This document shows positions 1 through 10,997 of a stretch of DNA of 64,000 bases, piece by piece. The notes beneath the pieces are model-generated. The model was not told the origin of the DNA. It made no database searches and saw only the letters and a program-made list of their open reading frames with translations. The translations under genes were made by a program, and so were the position numbers. Each line of letters opens with the position of its first letter. Position 1 is the first letter of the stretch. This DNA comes from Elymus sibiricus (lineage: Eukaryota > Streptophyta > Magnoliopsida > Poales > Poaceae). Location: the NCBI GenBank assembly GCA_039707655.1, contig CM077676.1:433729379-433793378 (forward strand), read 5' to 3'.

Positions 1-106
1 GGGGGCCCTGCAACCCTTGTGCTTCCAGATAGTCAAAGTAAGCATGTGCATTCTCTAAGATTGTGTCGGCGTGATCAGAACCCCCGGCTTTGTCATTCTG
101 CGCCAT
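1..106 (-). CDS. Partial open frame at window edge, unassigned
   Basis: Read on the minus strand, an ATG at 104-106 opens a frame of 35 codons that stays open to the window edge. The peptide begins MAQNDKAGG and is mildly acidic. I do not recognise it. It may be the start of a transposon-encoded protein, because the neighbouring 1.8 kb is transposon debris. A chance frame of this length is also possible. Confidence 0.2.
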   Translation of the reverse strand, partial: MAQNDKAGGSDHADTILENAHAYFDYLEAQGLQGP

Positions 107-172
107 GTTTCCTACGGTTCAGTCTGCTCATTTAATTCTAGACCTAATAAAATGAATAATGACATAAAAAAT

Positions 173-367
173 GGCCTATGTTTTGCCGGAATGTTGATTC
201 ATTCCCGTTCCGGTAAATCCCGGGCACTCGATATGTCCTACTTTCTATCACAAGTCATGCTGAAATTCACGGAAAATTTTGGCATGACCTTTGCTAAAAG
301 TGGACATATCGAGCGCCTGAAATTCGCCGGAACGGAAATGAATCAACATTCCAGCAAAACATAGGCC
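173..367. repeat. 195-bp foldback (long inverted repeat)
   Basis: The left arm starts ggcctatgttttgccggaat at 173. The right arm ends with its near-perfect reverse complement at 367. The arms match with scattered mismatches (roughly 80% by eye) almost to the centre near 270, so the RNA could fold into one long hairpin. This is the architecture of a foldback MITE or an inverted duplication. No convincing target-site duplication flanks it, so the superfamily is unassigned. Short open frames on each strand arise simply because both arms carry the same sequence. Confidence 0.8.
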
Positions 368-843
368 ACTCGGATCAGTTTCCCTACAAACAAGAAAATG
401 CCTCTGCTTGCAAAAAACAGAAATGTATATGCTTCTCTTACACAACACAATTCAAAATATTAAAAAAATATGTGTTCCATGCACTATAATTCACAAACTT
501 GCATCAAATTGTTAGCAACCTATGCTTGGGCTCATCTTTGACTTTATATGATCAGTCACAGTAGCCCTAATTTTGTAAAACAGTTTAAGCTAGGGCTCAT
601 CTATGACTTCCAAATAAAAGATAGCTATTTAATATGAACAAAAAGCTCATCTTCTTCTATCTGTATGTATCCATCCGGCATTAAGCTCAATATACATACT
701 TGTAGTTGAAACCCTAGAAAATCCTAGCTATGATCAGAAACCCTAGAAAACCCTAGAAATGGATGTATATCTTCTTCTATCTTCTATCTGTATGATTTCG
801 AGCTATGATCACAAACCCTAGAAAATTCTAGAAACTCTAGCCA
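368..843. other. AT-rich spacer with short repeats, no gene seen
   Basis: The stretch holds scattered short direct repeats, such as gggctcatctttgactt near 528 and a variant near 593, and cttcttctatct near 651 and 771. Several aaaccctagaaa motifs occur between 708 and 840. These are not a head-to-tail telomere array. No coding sequence or element boundary is visible. Confidence 0.5.
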
Positions 844-1781
844 CTAGCCACAGGAAAGGAGAGCGGGAGATGGATCAATCCTTGGGGGGCGAGGCGGCCG
901 GAGCGACCGGAGGAGGAACCGGAGCTCTGCGTTGGCCGTGGTCGACGAGGGGCCGCTGGGGACGGGGAGGAGGTGGCGACGAGGCGGCGGTGGACGACGG
1001 GGAGGAGGCGGCGATGACGGGGAGGAGGCAGTGACGAGGCAGGGGCGCCGGGGCTCTGGCAATGGCAAGGGCGCGGGGCACTCTTCCCAGTTTTTCAACA
1101 GCTCATCGATTTCGGCGCCGCTCCTCTTACGTGGAGGTCCTCGATGCTCAGCCTCACCATTGAATAGATCTCCACGGTTTCTCCATGGGTCATCCTTCTC
1201 GAGCCATCTTCGATGCCCCATGTACACGATTTTCGCAGACCCGCCATCTTTCGGTAGCAACTGAGACGTTGTATCATCCATGCACCTCGTGCATCCGCAA
1301 TATCCATGGCACACCTGGTCTGAGACATATCCATAGGCAATAATGGAGGAGAAGCAAGTGAGGGAGAGGAGGGGAATGGGGAAAGGTGGCTGCTGTGCCT
1401 AGCAGCATCGCGGGTCAGGAGCCACCGCTACTGCTAAAGGCAGTAGCAGTAGCGCTGGGTGAGTAGCCAGCGCTGCTGATAAGTGGGGCCCACCAGCTGG
1501 CATAGTGTGCCCACAGTTGAAGCGCGGGGTAACAGGCCCGCGCTACTGCTATATGTTTAGCAGTAGCGAGGGGTTTATGGGCCTCGCTGCTACTACAGGT
1601 AGCCCCGGTGGGTACGGTGGGGACCACTTTGCAGCAGCGCGGGGTGGCAAGCCCGCCCTACTGCTATGTTCTTACCTATAGCGCTGGGTACATACCAGCG
1701 CTGCTGCTAAGTAGCATTAGCACTGGCCCATTACCCCATGCTACTGTTAACCCTCTACCTATAGGGTTTTCCCTCGTAGTG
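844..1781 (-). mobile_element. CACTA (En/Spm) element fragment with one terminus
   Basis: The right edge at 1781 reads CACTACGAGG on the minus strand, the canonical CACTA terminus. From about 1419 to 1770 there are repeated motifs of the agcagtagcgcggg / gcgctactgct type in both orientations, the usual dense subterminal repeats. A transposase scrap lies at 1083-1340 on the minus strand, only a few hundred bases from the terminus, so the element is a deletion derivative. The GC-rich stretch 844-1082 (proline- and arginine-rich in all frames) has no known match to me. The opposite terminus is not identified and no TSD can be checked. Confidence 0.6.
1083..1340 (-). pseudogene. TNP2-type CACTA transposase fragment
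   Basis: The minus-strand translation contains YMGHRRWLEKDDPWR, FNGEAEHRGPPRKRSG and ELLKNWEECP. I recognise this as the stretch of plant TNP2-like CACTA transposases that usually reads YMGHRR(F/W)L...WR...FDG..E.R..P. The match needs two frames: one covers the ALDIAD/WMIQRL-like part upstream and the other the YMGHRR part, so there is a frameshift. After the WEECP motif the frame runs into unrelated proline-rich sequence. It is a broken internal piece of the transposase that cuts and joins CACTA termini. Confidence 0.55.
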
Positions 1782-1799
1782 AAGGTTTCGTCGCCAGAC

Positions 1800-2258
1800 C
1801 TCAGGTGTGTGGAATGAGTTCGAACAAGAACCATATGAGGTGGATGGTGTTCAGAGGTGGAAGGCTATCTACAAAAGATGCAGGAAGGAGCTGACCAGAG
1901 AGTTCGGAAAAGGAACTGGCCACTTGAAGAGGCACATCGATAGCCACTTGAAGAAGGAGACAGAGATGGCGACGAGATAGACCCAGCTCCAATACAACCC
2001 CGACGGTTCGGTAAGTAATTGGGACTATGATCCTGCTTTAGCTCGTGAAGCTCTTTGTCGTTTAATTGCTGCTAATGATTTACCATTAAGTTTTAGTGAG
2101 TCTTCCGCTTTTTTCGAATATATTCAAACTGCTCATAATCCTAGATTCGTTCCAGTTTCTATACAAACTACAACTAGGGATATGAAAAAGTTATGCAAAA
2201 TTGGTCTTTTTCCTTACCAGGGTTTTTCTCCAAGGGGAGTTTTACCAGGAAGGTTTTA
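1800..2258 (+). pseudogene. hAT transposase N-terminus (BED finger) remnant
   Basis: In one frame the translation contains VWNEFEQE, then KRCRKELTREFGKGTGHLKR followed by HIDSH, the BED zinc-finger pattern of plant hAT transposases (RICESLEEPER/DAYSLEEPER type). It continues with YDPALAREALCRLIAANDLP and FEYIQTAHNPRFVPVS, the conserved segment just after the finger. The first zinc-ligating Cys of the finger appears to be replaced by Tyr (KAIYKRC). A TAG follows the finger region, and a stop ends the frame near 2258. The rest of the transposase, including the catalytic core and dimerisation domain, is absent. Confidence 0.7.
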
Positions 2259-2329
2259 ATGAGGCAGCTACTAATAAAGATCAATATTTATCCACATGAC
2301 ACTTTGCCTCTTTTGGAGTTGAGCTTGTA

Positions 2330-2670
2330 ACTAGGCTTTTTAAATATTTTTTATATTTTTCTTAATTTTTTTCTTAATTTTTAGATTTTTCTATATTTTT
2401 CCTTAATTTTTAAGATTTTTCTGAATTTTTAAAAATCAGAAGGCCCGGAAGGACGAAAAGCAACGCGGGCCGGCCCGTAGCCGTCCCTTGCCGGCCCGGC
2501 CTTTATAACTGTTGTGCCGGGCCAATCCCTGTGGCCAGGCCTTCGGTCTGGCACAGCACGACCCTTTTATAAAAGGGTCAACACAGGCCGTGCCGTGCTA
2601 GGCCCTTTTACAGCCAAGCCGTGCCAGCCCATATGGCCAGGTTTGGCTAAACCACAGGTTCGCCCAGGAT
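2330..2670. mobile_element. Probable hAT subterminal region
   Basis: A T-rich tract (2336-2430) is followed by a cluster of ggcccgg/ccggcc and cgtgctgg/gtgccg words from 2440 to 2660, in both orientations. This kind of GC-rich word cluster is typical of the subterminal region of grass hAT elements and sits next to the BED-finger remnant. I cannot place the terminal inverted repeat or an 8-bp duplication, so this is inference from position and composition. Confidence 0.3.
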
Positions 2671-2675
2671 TTGGC

Positions 2676-3050
2676 CCCGACGGCGGTGGCGCGGCTTCGG
2701 GCTCATCGGGAAGCTTCTTGAGGCAGGATACACCGTCCACGCCACCCTGCGAAGCATCGGTATGCGCGTTCGATTACTTAAATCAGCGTAGGTGATTGAT
2801 GCAACTCGCGGCTGCCAATCAGTAGCCGGAGTAGAGCGGCGGGGTGCAGGCTAGTCCGGTTGGTGGCTGCAGGGGACGAGGGGATAGCGGGGCTGCTGCG
2901 GCAGCTCATGCCCGGTGGCGCATGCTGTTCGAGGCCGATCTCTATGACGCCGCTAGCTTCGCACTGGCCAGCACCGGCTGTCAGTTCTTCTTCCTCGTCG
3001 CCACCCCGTATGCCCACAAGGTCGCCGCCTCCGAGGTTATGTCATGTTCC
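2676..3050 (+). pseudogene. Anthocyanidin/dihydroflavonol reductase-like gene fragment
   Basis: Three pieces resemble the N-terminal third of plant NADPH-dependent DFR/ANR-type reductases (short-chain dehydrogenases acting on flavonoids or related carbonyls). LEAGYTVHATLR lies at about 2713-2750, DEGIAGLLRQLMPGG at about 2875-2920 and LFEADLYDAASF with GCQFFFLVATPY at about 2925-3010. Between the first two pieces a GT-AG intron (about 2760 to 2871) is retained, so this is a DNA-level fragment and not a processed copy. A frameshift separates the second and third pieces. The glycine-rich NADPH motif and the catalytic Tyr-x3-Lys are missing. It is surrounded by transposon debris and may have been carried there. 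Confidence 0.6.
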
Positions 3051-3324
3051 TGAGGTGGAGGCATGGCGAACGAGTCGGATACGGTGGATTACCACGATTT
3101 GAGGAGAAATCGGGGTGAGAAATCAGTGAAAGGGGATGAGGAACAGTAGCAGAGGATGTGGAACTGAAACAAGAGGATGAGAAGCTCGAAGACGATTCAT
3201 TTCATTCGCAACATTTTACAAGTCTGGTACTTATACTGCTCCTACCCAACCCACACCATGGTGGCCCTCGGCCCATCTCGTAGCCTAGGGTACAAACCAT
3301 ATGGTGACAGCCCACAGCCGGGTG
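3051..3324. other. Spacer, no gene recognised
   Basis: No frame of interest, terminal repeat or tandem array is visible. The sequence around 3335-3365 (ctccctcccttgaaatccag) resembles polypurine-rich ends seen near grass Gypsy elements when read on the minus strand, but nothing else supports that. Confidence 0.3.
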
Positions 3325-3642
3325 CTACGTACACTCTCCCTCCCTTGAAATCCAGCTTGCGCTCAAGCCGACGATGATCAACTTTGAATCAGGAATGCAT
3401 GTAATCTCGTCGAGTTGAAGAGCCGCCCCACCTGGATCATATGGTAGCAGTATGTGCTTGGAGATGATTTGACTGCTAATCACAAGCTGATGAAAGAAAT
3501 TACAATCCACCCCATATGTGTGCTTGATAGTGTTTAATCCTCCCAACTCAATGCCAAACCTCAGAATATTTGTTGTTCCACCTCCAGGAGGAATATGCTG
3601 CTTAACTACAGAAGGTTCGAACCAACCAACCAAATAGGTGTA
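3325..3642 (-). other. Unassigned minus-strand reading frame, host of retroposon R1
   Basis: Minus-strand reading gives an uninterrupted frame with stretches such as IPPGGGTTNILRFGIELGG and KHILLPYDPGGAALQLDEI. I cannot assign it to a family. Before R1 and the LTR nest inserted, this segment abutted position 50207. The longest minus-strand frames on the two sides are not in the same phase, so it could be two exons or unrelated frames. Composition is protein-like, but function is unknown. Confidence 0.25.
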
Positions 3643-3753
3643 CCAATTAACACTTCCCGACTCTTGCCTCTTGCTCTCCCTCTCTACTATAGCGTTCCTT
3701 GAAGTCGTCGGCCGGGTACCGTAAAATTCGCCCCCCCTTCTTCCTCTCTCCTC
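3643..3753 (+). mobile_element. Retroposon R1, 5' part (split by LTR nest)
   Basis: R1 is bounded by the direct repeat aaataggtgta, at 3632-3642 on the left and 50196-50206 on the right. The left copy is followed by this 111-bp piece. After removing element E and one copy of its tcctc duplication, the sequence runs on at 49375. The piece holds a pyrimidine-rich leader (ctcttgcctcttgctctccc). No open frame of note is present. Confidence 0.5.
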
Positions 3754-5863
3754 TGTAGGGGAACACAGCAGAAAACAAAAAAAATTGGTACTGCGAGCAC
3801 GCCCAGGATCACTATGGAGATGCATACAAGGTTTTGATCTGATCATTACGGACTCGTAGCGCAGCGGAAGTAGAGTCGATGTAGATCGTTGGTGCAGATC
3901 CCCGCAGCTAGGATTTACAACCTCCCAACCATGAGGATGTTCTCCCTCATCTGCCCCTCGGATAGTCCCTCGGACAGCCCTTCGGGAGGCAGTCGTACAG
4001 TCCCACGGACGGTGTCTCGGACAGCCCTTCGGGAGGACCCTCGAACTTGGACAGTATCTCGGACAGGCCTTTGGGAGGACCCTCGAACAGCCCCTCGGGC
4101 AAAAGATCGAACCCATGACCTCTCTATGGGGTTGCACACATACGGTGTCATCTATCCGGCAGAGCTTTGCCGCCCAGAACTAGTTCCCACCGGAACCCAG
4201 ACAGCCTTTCGGCTCGACGAAACTATTTCATGTGAGGGAGATAAGAAGCCAGATCATTGCATGGCATAATGTATGGGAGAAAGAGTGAGTGTGGAGAGCC
4301 CCTATCCACCTCTATTTATAGGAAAACCAAGGGGTAGGGTGGCACTTGGAAATACCAAAAAACCCATGGCATGTGACCTTCATAATGGCATAAAGGGAAG
4401 GCAAGTGGAGCTCCATGGAGGAGCTCCAACCTTGGCCGGCCACACCATGTGGGCCCCCCCAAAAGGGGTTCCCTCCTCTCCAAGTTATCCCCTAGACCTT
4501 TTGGGGAAAGCCCAAAAAGGTGGCTTTCCAAAAAGCAACCAAAAAGTGTTTTTCACTATTCATGAAAACATTTTTCCGCGACCGTTAAATCCGAAAATAT
4601 TTCTGTAGGTCCAGAACATTTCTAGTACCCACTAAAATAATCTGGACGCGTTCCGAAATATTTCCGGATCAATGATTTTCATCAGCGAAATGCAACCAAG
4701 ACATTTCTGGCTGCTCCGGAACATTTCCGGTTTTCTCTCCAGAAAAATTCCAGAAGTTCCTAGAACAATTCTGGCACCTCCAAAAAGTTCCAAGCGCGTG
4801 CCGAAACCTTTTTGGCTCAATGGTTTACTCCGGAACAACTATTCGGTTTTACAGAAACTTTTCCGGTGTTCTCTCCAGAACTTTTCCGTTGTCTCCAAAA
4901 CTTTTCCGGTGACTTTCTCTCAGACTCCCTGTCTAGTATTCAGCAGATAGATGACCCTTAAACATGTGACCCTATAGGTTCGGTGAAGTATAGACATGAC
5001 CGGAACACTTTCCGATCAATGATCAATAGCGGAACCGTGGACATCCATATTGATCCCTATATCCACACGAATGAATATTCGAGTGAACCTGTAGTTTGCC
5101 GTGTGCTATTCCTGTTGCTTCGCGATATGTTACAAACACCCGAGGTGAGACTTATCGGCATCCCCGTGGATCAACAACTTGTCCACTATGCCAGTTACCT
5201 CGTTACTGGTTTTGTTCTCTTTTCTCGTTTCCGTGTTCCGGCATCCCTGTGATCAAATCACATTGTGTCTGGCCAGACGATGATGGATACCATAACACCG
5301 AGAGGGCCCTAAGAATATCTCTCCATCATCGGAGGAGCAAATCCCAATCTTGAGGTCTCAAGTTACTTGTCATACTTTTCCGTGAACCCGTAAGCCGCCG
5401 TAATAGCCACCCTGTTACAGATGCCGTTTAACAAACCCCAAAGTTCACGAAGCAAGTACGAAGGAACTCGATACTCTCATGGTCCAAGGAATTATGCAAA
5501 CGTTAACTTTCTCTGTGTTATTAACCATTAACTTGTGACGAATGTATCTCATAGCATAACATCAATCGGGTCGATTCAACACAAATGTTCTTTTAACATT
5601 GTGCCCTCAAAATTGCCGGCATAGTCATGCCCATGATCAGGAAAACAGGATCATCATGCAATAATTGAGCTAGTCTTACAGGCATGACTAGGAATATATT
5701 TTACCGTTTATTATTCCACACGTGCACATGAGTTTCCCTCCGAGCCTCGTGGATATTGCAGACTCGAGAATCATTGCAGTTATAGCATGGAACATAAACA
5801 TCAATTACGAACTTGGAGATACAAAATAACTATTATTATTGCCTCTAGGGCATATCTCCTACA
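3754..5863 (-). repeat. E 3' LTR (complete, about 2.1 kb)
   Basis: On the minus strand this LTR begins TGTAGGAGATATGCCCTAG and ends GTGTTCCCCTACA, so it has TG...CA ends with short inverted termini. Its right edge adjoins a purine-rich tract (GTGGGAGTC on the minus strand), confirming it is the 3' LTR. It contains a TATA-like box at 4313-4320. From 4560 to 4930 it is rich in short ttccgg / ccggaa words. The start sequence resembles LTRs of Triticeae Angela/BARE-type Copia elements but is not the standard one I remember for either. Confidence 0.8.
4313..4320 (-). promoter_or_regulatory. TATA-like box in E LTR
   Basis: Minus-strand TATAAATA in the LTR. The equivalent region of E's 5' LTR has been deleted, so the 5' promoter of this element is gone and only the 3' LTR keeps it. 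Confidence 0.45.
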
Positions 5864-5875
5864 GACTCCCACTTG
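5864..5875 (-). other. Polypurine tract of E
   Basis: Minus-strand GCAAGTGGGAGTC lies directly before the LTR start, the position where plus-strand DNA synthesis is primed in LTR elements. Confidence 0.55.
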
Positions 5876-6075
5876 CACTAGAGTTAATAATCTACTCAAT
5901 GCTAATGCACTTTACACCTATGGCATACCGGTGTAAAATATGCTTCGCTTGTGGTATAGTCCCTTTCCAACGGAGCTGACAACTTCAGGTCCGTGTGTAT
6001 CTTTGCATATCCTCGCGTTTTCACGCTTTCACAAAATTCATATTTTGTATGGACTTGGCTTTGTATATATGTGAA

Positions 6076-9000
6076 TCACTGGTCGAACCTTGATTCCTCA
6101 GACTGAGCTATGGAGCAACTATCTACAATAGTGTTGCATTGACCAAAGCCATCTTGGAGCCATACTAAGTTCATGAATGAAATATATGATTCAACATCTT
6201 CTTTGTCGGTTGCGACAACATACTTAGCCTTCATTATAGAATTCGCCATAGTAACCTGTTTGGAACAATTCCAACTTACTGTGCCACCATATCGTGTATT
6301 ACACAAAACCCTTAACTCAAATCGAAAATCGCATGGAGCATTGATGAAAACTGTATCGATGTAACTACTTACGATGAGTACTTCATAATCTCCTCTTGCG
6401 AGAAAACATGTTATCAGTGCTACTTTAGTACTCAACGACATTTTTCGCTGCTGTCATATGATCAATATTTTGATCACTTTGGTATCTATACTCGCAACTG
6501 CTTGGGAGTACCGGACATATCTGGTTGTTTTACATACCATGGAATACATGATTAATCCAAACATAAAAGTGTGTGGAATCTCTCCATCATGTATTTTGCT
6601 CATCAGTGTATTAGGACACCAAGTCTTGCTAAAACTCTTTCCATGTGACTTCGGCAAGAATCACCACTCGGCGTTCTTATGCTAAACTATTTTAGCATCT
6701 TGTCAATATGTATTATGGCTTAGCCCTATTAGACAATTCTATCTCCGTAGATAATTATGCCTAATATCAAGGCTACCTAGCCCAAGTTCTTCATCGAAAG
6801 ACTATTTTTCAATGAAGTCCTAATTCGTGTCAAGAAATTTATATTATTTCCAATCAACAATGTGTCAAGCACACAAGATTTTAGAAATATTATTATTATG
6901 CTCCCACTTACTTTCTTGTTTTTACAATCATCTTCGCTTTCCATTAATGAAATCAAAACTCTTTTGACTATTTCATCAAAACGAAGATTCCAACTCCATT
7001 ATGCTCTCTTTTGTTAATTTCTAGATCTCTGAAGTTTGCACACTCACTAGCATCCTCTGGATCGACAAAATACTTTGGACTGTATCACATGCAAGTCCTA
7101 GGTTGTATTTCCATCTCATGGAAATCCTTTTGGCATCCATGTATCATATCTCATGATTGAAGTATGTATTAATTGCTAGTTTTACCCGAACCGACTTTAA
7201 GCATCGCTGCGGAGAGACAATCTCGTCATAGTAAACTCCTTGAATTTGTTATAAGCAACAAGTCGAGTTTTATGGATAAAACACTTTTATCCGTATCAAT
7301 TTATAGTTCCATTAATATTCGTTAGACTCTAAGTCTTCCGAAGGGTTTATGAAGATCTAATCTTGAATCATTTATATGGATACTATCTCGGATTGTATTG
7401 GCATTTAACCAATTCCGGAGTCAGGGTCCATCAATGCTTCCTTGTGTATCGTAGGTATACTGTTGTCTAACAATAATATCTTGTTTGCGCACCTGAGAGG
7501 TTTGCATGAGTTTTGCCTACGTGGTTCAGCTGCAAGTTCGACCGAAGTTCATACATCTCATGTAGAGGCTTCCGTATCAGTCGCAGTAGGAAACTCTGGA
7601 ATTACTTCCAAGGTTTCTGTCCCTTGTCCTGATAACGAAGATATTGTTATCTCGTCGAATCGCACTGCCCTCCCACTCACCTTTTTGCAAGAACCATTTT
7701 CTTCAAAATCATACCTCTCTTTGTGGCAAATCTTTTGCCTCGGTATAGTGATGGAGGAATACCCAATAACTTGGGATAACCTACAAAGTAGCACTTGTCT
7801 GATTTGGAACAGGTTTGTAAAATACTTTACACAAGCCCCATATTCCAAATGTTAAGAAAATACATAACATGGTTGGGCGTACCATACCAAACGTCATTTC
7901 AACAGATCTGATGGCACTCTTTTCAGTGTAAAAGCCGCAGTCCCTACAGCATTACTTTAAAAGGGATAATGGCAAATTGATTTATGTCATCTTTGATCTT
8001 ATCATGTCCTAAATGGTTTGATTACATCTTCATGGACATTCCACTCACAGTGGTGTTCCGGGAGGTGTAAGTTATGAAACTCTTTTCACAACTCATGAGA
8101 CATTCGCTAAACTTGTAATTCAAATATTCCTTTTCGCAATCTAATTGTAGAAACATAATTTCCTTGTTACAATAATTTCTACTTCATTTTGAAAACCTTT
8201 TGAATGATTTCAAAAGATCCAGACTTACATCTCATAAAGTAAATATCCATATATCTACTTGAGTCATTTCTGAAGATCGACAAATCCACTGCTAGCAACA
8301 ACATTTATCGGACTACACACATCAAAATGTATGATCACCAATAAGTTCATTGCTCGTTCTTTATGGCCCGTGAACAGTATTTCAGTCATTTCACTTTTTG
8401 GACGAAAGTTACAAGTGTCAGATGATTCATAATCAAATGACTTCAAAATTCATCATTACGGAATTTCTCCATGCGGGTTTCTCCAATGTGACCAAATGCA
8501 GTGCCACACATATGTGGTATTATTTTAGTCTTGCGACATTTAGCGTCAGTGTCACGGATGTATTATATTATTATCAATATTCATAACATACATCTCATTC
8601 ATAATGAAAGTAGGGCCCTTATGTTTTTCATAACATCGAAGAACAATTGTTCTCTCATGAACAACCTCTTGCAACAAGCATTATGCAATGGGCTAGAGTG
8701 TATAAAACTCTAAAATGAAAAATAAATGCAGAGGTAATATGCTGATGGAAACTATAGTAACTTTTACAAAGTTCCATCACGTATCTAAACCTCATTTCTG
8801 GCTAGTCTTTTAGGCCGTACTAGTTCTTGCATCGAGTTGTAACAGAATGCAATCAAACGGGTATTCCTGTGATCAATTTTTAATCACAATACCGAAGAAT
8901 CAGTGACTAACAGTTTAATCATAATTCCCAAGAACTATTTCTTTGACCAGCCTTCTATACATCTATAACTTGTATGACATTCATACATGCGCTGGACATT

Positions 9001-9796
9001 CCAGTCTTCTCCCTTTTTGCCTTTATACTTCTAACAGTTTTACTTCTAATATTTCTCCTACTCTCAGAAGAAGCACCCAACTTTAAGAGTGGCATCAGCC
9101 CCGGACTTCCTAGGCGTGTAAGTCTTACTGACACCCTTTGGACATTTCCTTTCTCTTTAAGTTGTTGTTTTATTCACCTTCATCACATGACAGGCATTCT
9201 TCTGGATCCCCTCTTATTAGTCAAATGCATTGTAAACACATTACTAATACTTTGCAAACAAACATTGCTTTGGATATCTCATATCTTTTAGCCTTTGTTT
9301 TTCTGAAAAATAATTTTTAGTTCCATGAATATCACATAACTATCCCAAACTTTTGAAGTTCGGGTCTCATGGAAGCAAAGGACGAGAGTCACATCATCCA
9401 TGGCATTAGCGGGAGAATACCGGAAGCATGCGATAGGACAAAGTTCTTCTCGGCACTCTTGAGAACAATCCTCATATTACGTTACCAATCGTAAAGTTTT
9501 AACCAGATATTTAACAGCTTATTCAATTTTAATAGGGAAGGTGGAAACGCAAGGCAATATTCTATAACTATTATGCAAATCACACTTAGACAATGTTCAT
9601 AATTAATTGCACTAAGAATTAAATGAATTAATTCTAAAGTGCGCTCTCACTCAAATCAATATCTTTCATAATTGATTGTGAGTGATACAAGACCCACGTA
9701 TCAATTGTTCGCCATTGATGTTAGCATCACTGATGACAAAAATCTCAACCGGTAGGCCAACTTGCCAATCACATATCTATGTTAAAGAACATATCG
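6076..9796 (-). pseudogene. E gag-pol remnant (Copia), heavily decayed
   Basis: Order on the minus strand fits Copia (integrase before RT). A GAG-pre-integrase-like stretch SFDYESSDTC...TGHKERAMNLL...VCSP lies at 8264-8446. An integrase/linker region with a GYSSI-like piece and GSCKKVSGRAVRFDEI lies at 7558-7848. RT-like scraps lie between about 6500 and 7300. An RNase H piece with GGTVSWNCSKQVTMANSIM lies at 6076-6441. The domains are recognisable only in pieces spread over all three frames, with many stops, so no function is possible. The part beyond about 8970 up to 9796 should be gag, but it is too decayed for me to confirm domains. No primer-binding site survives because the junction with element D at 9797 lies short of it. 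Confidence 0.65.
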
Positions 9797-10997
9797 TGCC
9801 CCCATGTTTGGTTTTGGTAATTGATGACAATCCCTATGGACTAATGGTTTCCTTGAGTTATATTTGAAGGGTTTGTCCATAGGCTTTGCTTGAAGACCAT
9901 TTGTTGGTTTCAAGGTTATAAGAAGAAGATTATGTGTTGACCATGGTGTTATTCAAGGATTTATCCAAAGATTGGCCATGTGAGAGTTGAGCATATTGCA
10001 AGCATGTCTTGAAGAAGAAGATCATGTGAACATTCATGTTTACCTTCAAGACATCATCTTTATGAAGAGAGAAGATAAAATACAAGGTTGATCAAGACTA
10101 AGTACAAAGAGTGAATTCAAGTAGATCAACACACAAAGCGTAGAAGATGTACCGAGTGGGATCAAGTGATCTCATGGTATGGTAAGCATTGTCCATTACG
10201 CTTTGTGTACTAACCCGTGGTCTATGTGAGAGTTCTTTGTGGGGTTAGTTATGTTTCCATGGGCGTGCATCAAAAGGAAGATATCATATAACCCATGGAG
10301 GATGACATCAAGTGGTGATCATCATCAAGGTTGTGTTGTGCAAGTTCAAGTGAAGCATCGTGAAGAGATCACATGCTTGAAGCTTGCCGTCCATTGTGGT
10401 GATAATGGAACTGTGAAGATGTGCCGAAGAGAGGCTCACCCATAGTGGAGTATGGGGGAGCAATCTACTAGTCTTCATCGAGCGTGCGGAATCAAGAAAG
10501 GTGGTCCAACTTGAGGATATCAAGATCGTCATCATCTAGCTCAAGTGGATTATGCGCAAGGCAAAGGTTTGACTTTGATAGGTTTTCTATTTTACCGGTC
10601 TCATGGTGTTAGTTGGGAGACCGGGTTATAGGATTGATTGCTGTACTATCAAGGGCGGCTCTCGAGTGAGTAGCTTGATCGTTTCGTTCGTAGAGAGCTC
10701 AAACCATTGCATCCTTGGCATCATCTTTCTTGGTTCTTGTTTGGATTTTCTCTTTGTGAGTTTTGGACCTTGTGGTCATCTTCATGACAAGCTCAAGTTC
10801 ATCGAAAACAGATTTCGTATGCATCATCTTTGCGTTTTCGGTGTTGGAGTTTTTGCCGGTTCATATTTGTGGAAGGTTCTCTTCTTCATCTTATTGGCAT
10901 TTATTCTCCATTGCTAGTTCTTAATATATCCAACAAGCTTGAGTTTGCTGATTTCGGAGTTCGTTTGCACAAGTTGTGGCTGTTCTGGCTTTTCTGG

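Noticed and set aside
700..840. Repeated aaaccctagaaa motifs as interstitial telomere repeat
   Set aside because: The motif is not a tandem head-to-tail CCCTAAA array; copies are separated by other sequence.
4672..5353. Open frames in the E LTR as genes
   Set aside because: They lie in an LTR present twice (again at 48494-48864). Both copies stay open largely because the LTRs are about 96% identical, and no domain is seen.
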